Source: Stenotrophomonas maltophilia (GTDB taxonomy: Bacteria; Pseudomonadota; Gammaproteobacteria; Xanthomonadales; Xanthomonadaceae). Taken from it: a DNA stretch of 61,512 nucleotides. This document shows positions 61,486-61,512 of this stretch, piece by piece; the stretch's first letter is position 1, and each line of letters starts with the position of its first letter. The notes below the pieces were generated by a model that was not told the DNA's origin, ran no database searches, and saw only the letters and a program-made list of their open reading frames with translations. A program made the translations under genes and the position numbers. The stretch is taken from positions 39,612-101,123 of the forward strand of contig NZ_RAUX01000026.1 of assembly GCF_013464485.1 (NCBI RefSeq). The letters run 5' to 3'.

Positions 61486-61512
61486 AACCCGCAGGGCGTG
61501 CCGGTCGCCGAC

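Overview
This is a GC-rich chromosomal window from a gammaproteobacterium of the Xanthomonadaceae, most likely a Stenotrophomonas of the S. maltophilia complex. The grounds are an Ax21-family outer-membrane protein, a complete oleABCD long-chain olefin cluster, and many short palindromic intergenic repeats ending in GTAG (the REP class known in S. maltophilia as SMAG). Gene spacing is tight and nearly all genes look like chromosomal core or lineage-specific genes. There is no rRNA, tRNA, CRISPR array, integrase or insertion sequence that I can see.

Layout. 1-2.1 kb: PII signal protein and AmtB ammonium transporter. 2.2-5.3 kb: cell-wall and membrane genes (AmpD-type amidase lipoprotein, cytochrome b561, MltA) and a small unknown protein. 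5.4-7.5 kb: a TonB-dependent receptor behind a strong predicted Zur box. 7.6-8.0 kb: a HigA antitoxin next to an internally deleted HigB toxin. 8.1-10.6 kb: ntrB-ntrC, with a near-consensus NtrC operator abutting the ntrB start. 10.7-11.9 kb: two tandem Cu/Zn superoxide dismutase lipoproteins. 12-14.3 kb: an unknown protein and a FadI-type thiolase. 14.5-17.7 kb: hemD-hemX-hemY. 17.7-20.8 kb: a YiiD-type thioesterase, a small exported protein, a rhodanese, secB and gpsA.

21-30 kb is the least conventional part. Three tail-collar (MdpB-type) proteins and a GNAT acetyltransferase form a minus-strand operon, with a small DUF6916-like gene converging on its end. A 1,950-residue autotransporter built of Ig-like repeats is read divergently from it. 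Then come an Ivy-like lysozyme-inhibitor lipoprotein, a frameshifted small gene with a long structured leader (31.0-31.6 kb), an L,D-transpeptidase beside an Lpp/OprI-like lipoprotein, a putative zinc protease and ax21. The ax21 leader RNA can fold so as to cover its own ribosome-binding site.

35-43 kb: an AraC-type regulator, a glyoxalase-fold protein, a DyP/YfeX-type peroxidase, a TonB-like exported protein, and a thiamine-salvage locus (TPP riboswitch, outer-membrane receptor, PnuC-family transporter, small-molecule kinase). 43-47 kb: a BvgS/EvgS-type phosphorelay kinase divergent from a NarL-type regulator. 47-52 kb: cytochrome c, ETF-ubiquinone oxidoreductase divergent from glutaryl-CoA dehydrogenase, TrmL, and a small secreted repeat protein. 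52-61.5 kb: an M16 peptidase, a DUF4156 lipoprotein, and oleA-oleB-(antisense ykgJ)-oleC-oleD, ending with a DUF1328 membrane peptide.

Gene identities come from reading the translations against remembered family motifs; no database was searched. Regulatory sites and RNA structures are pattern matches by eye and are labelled as such.
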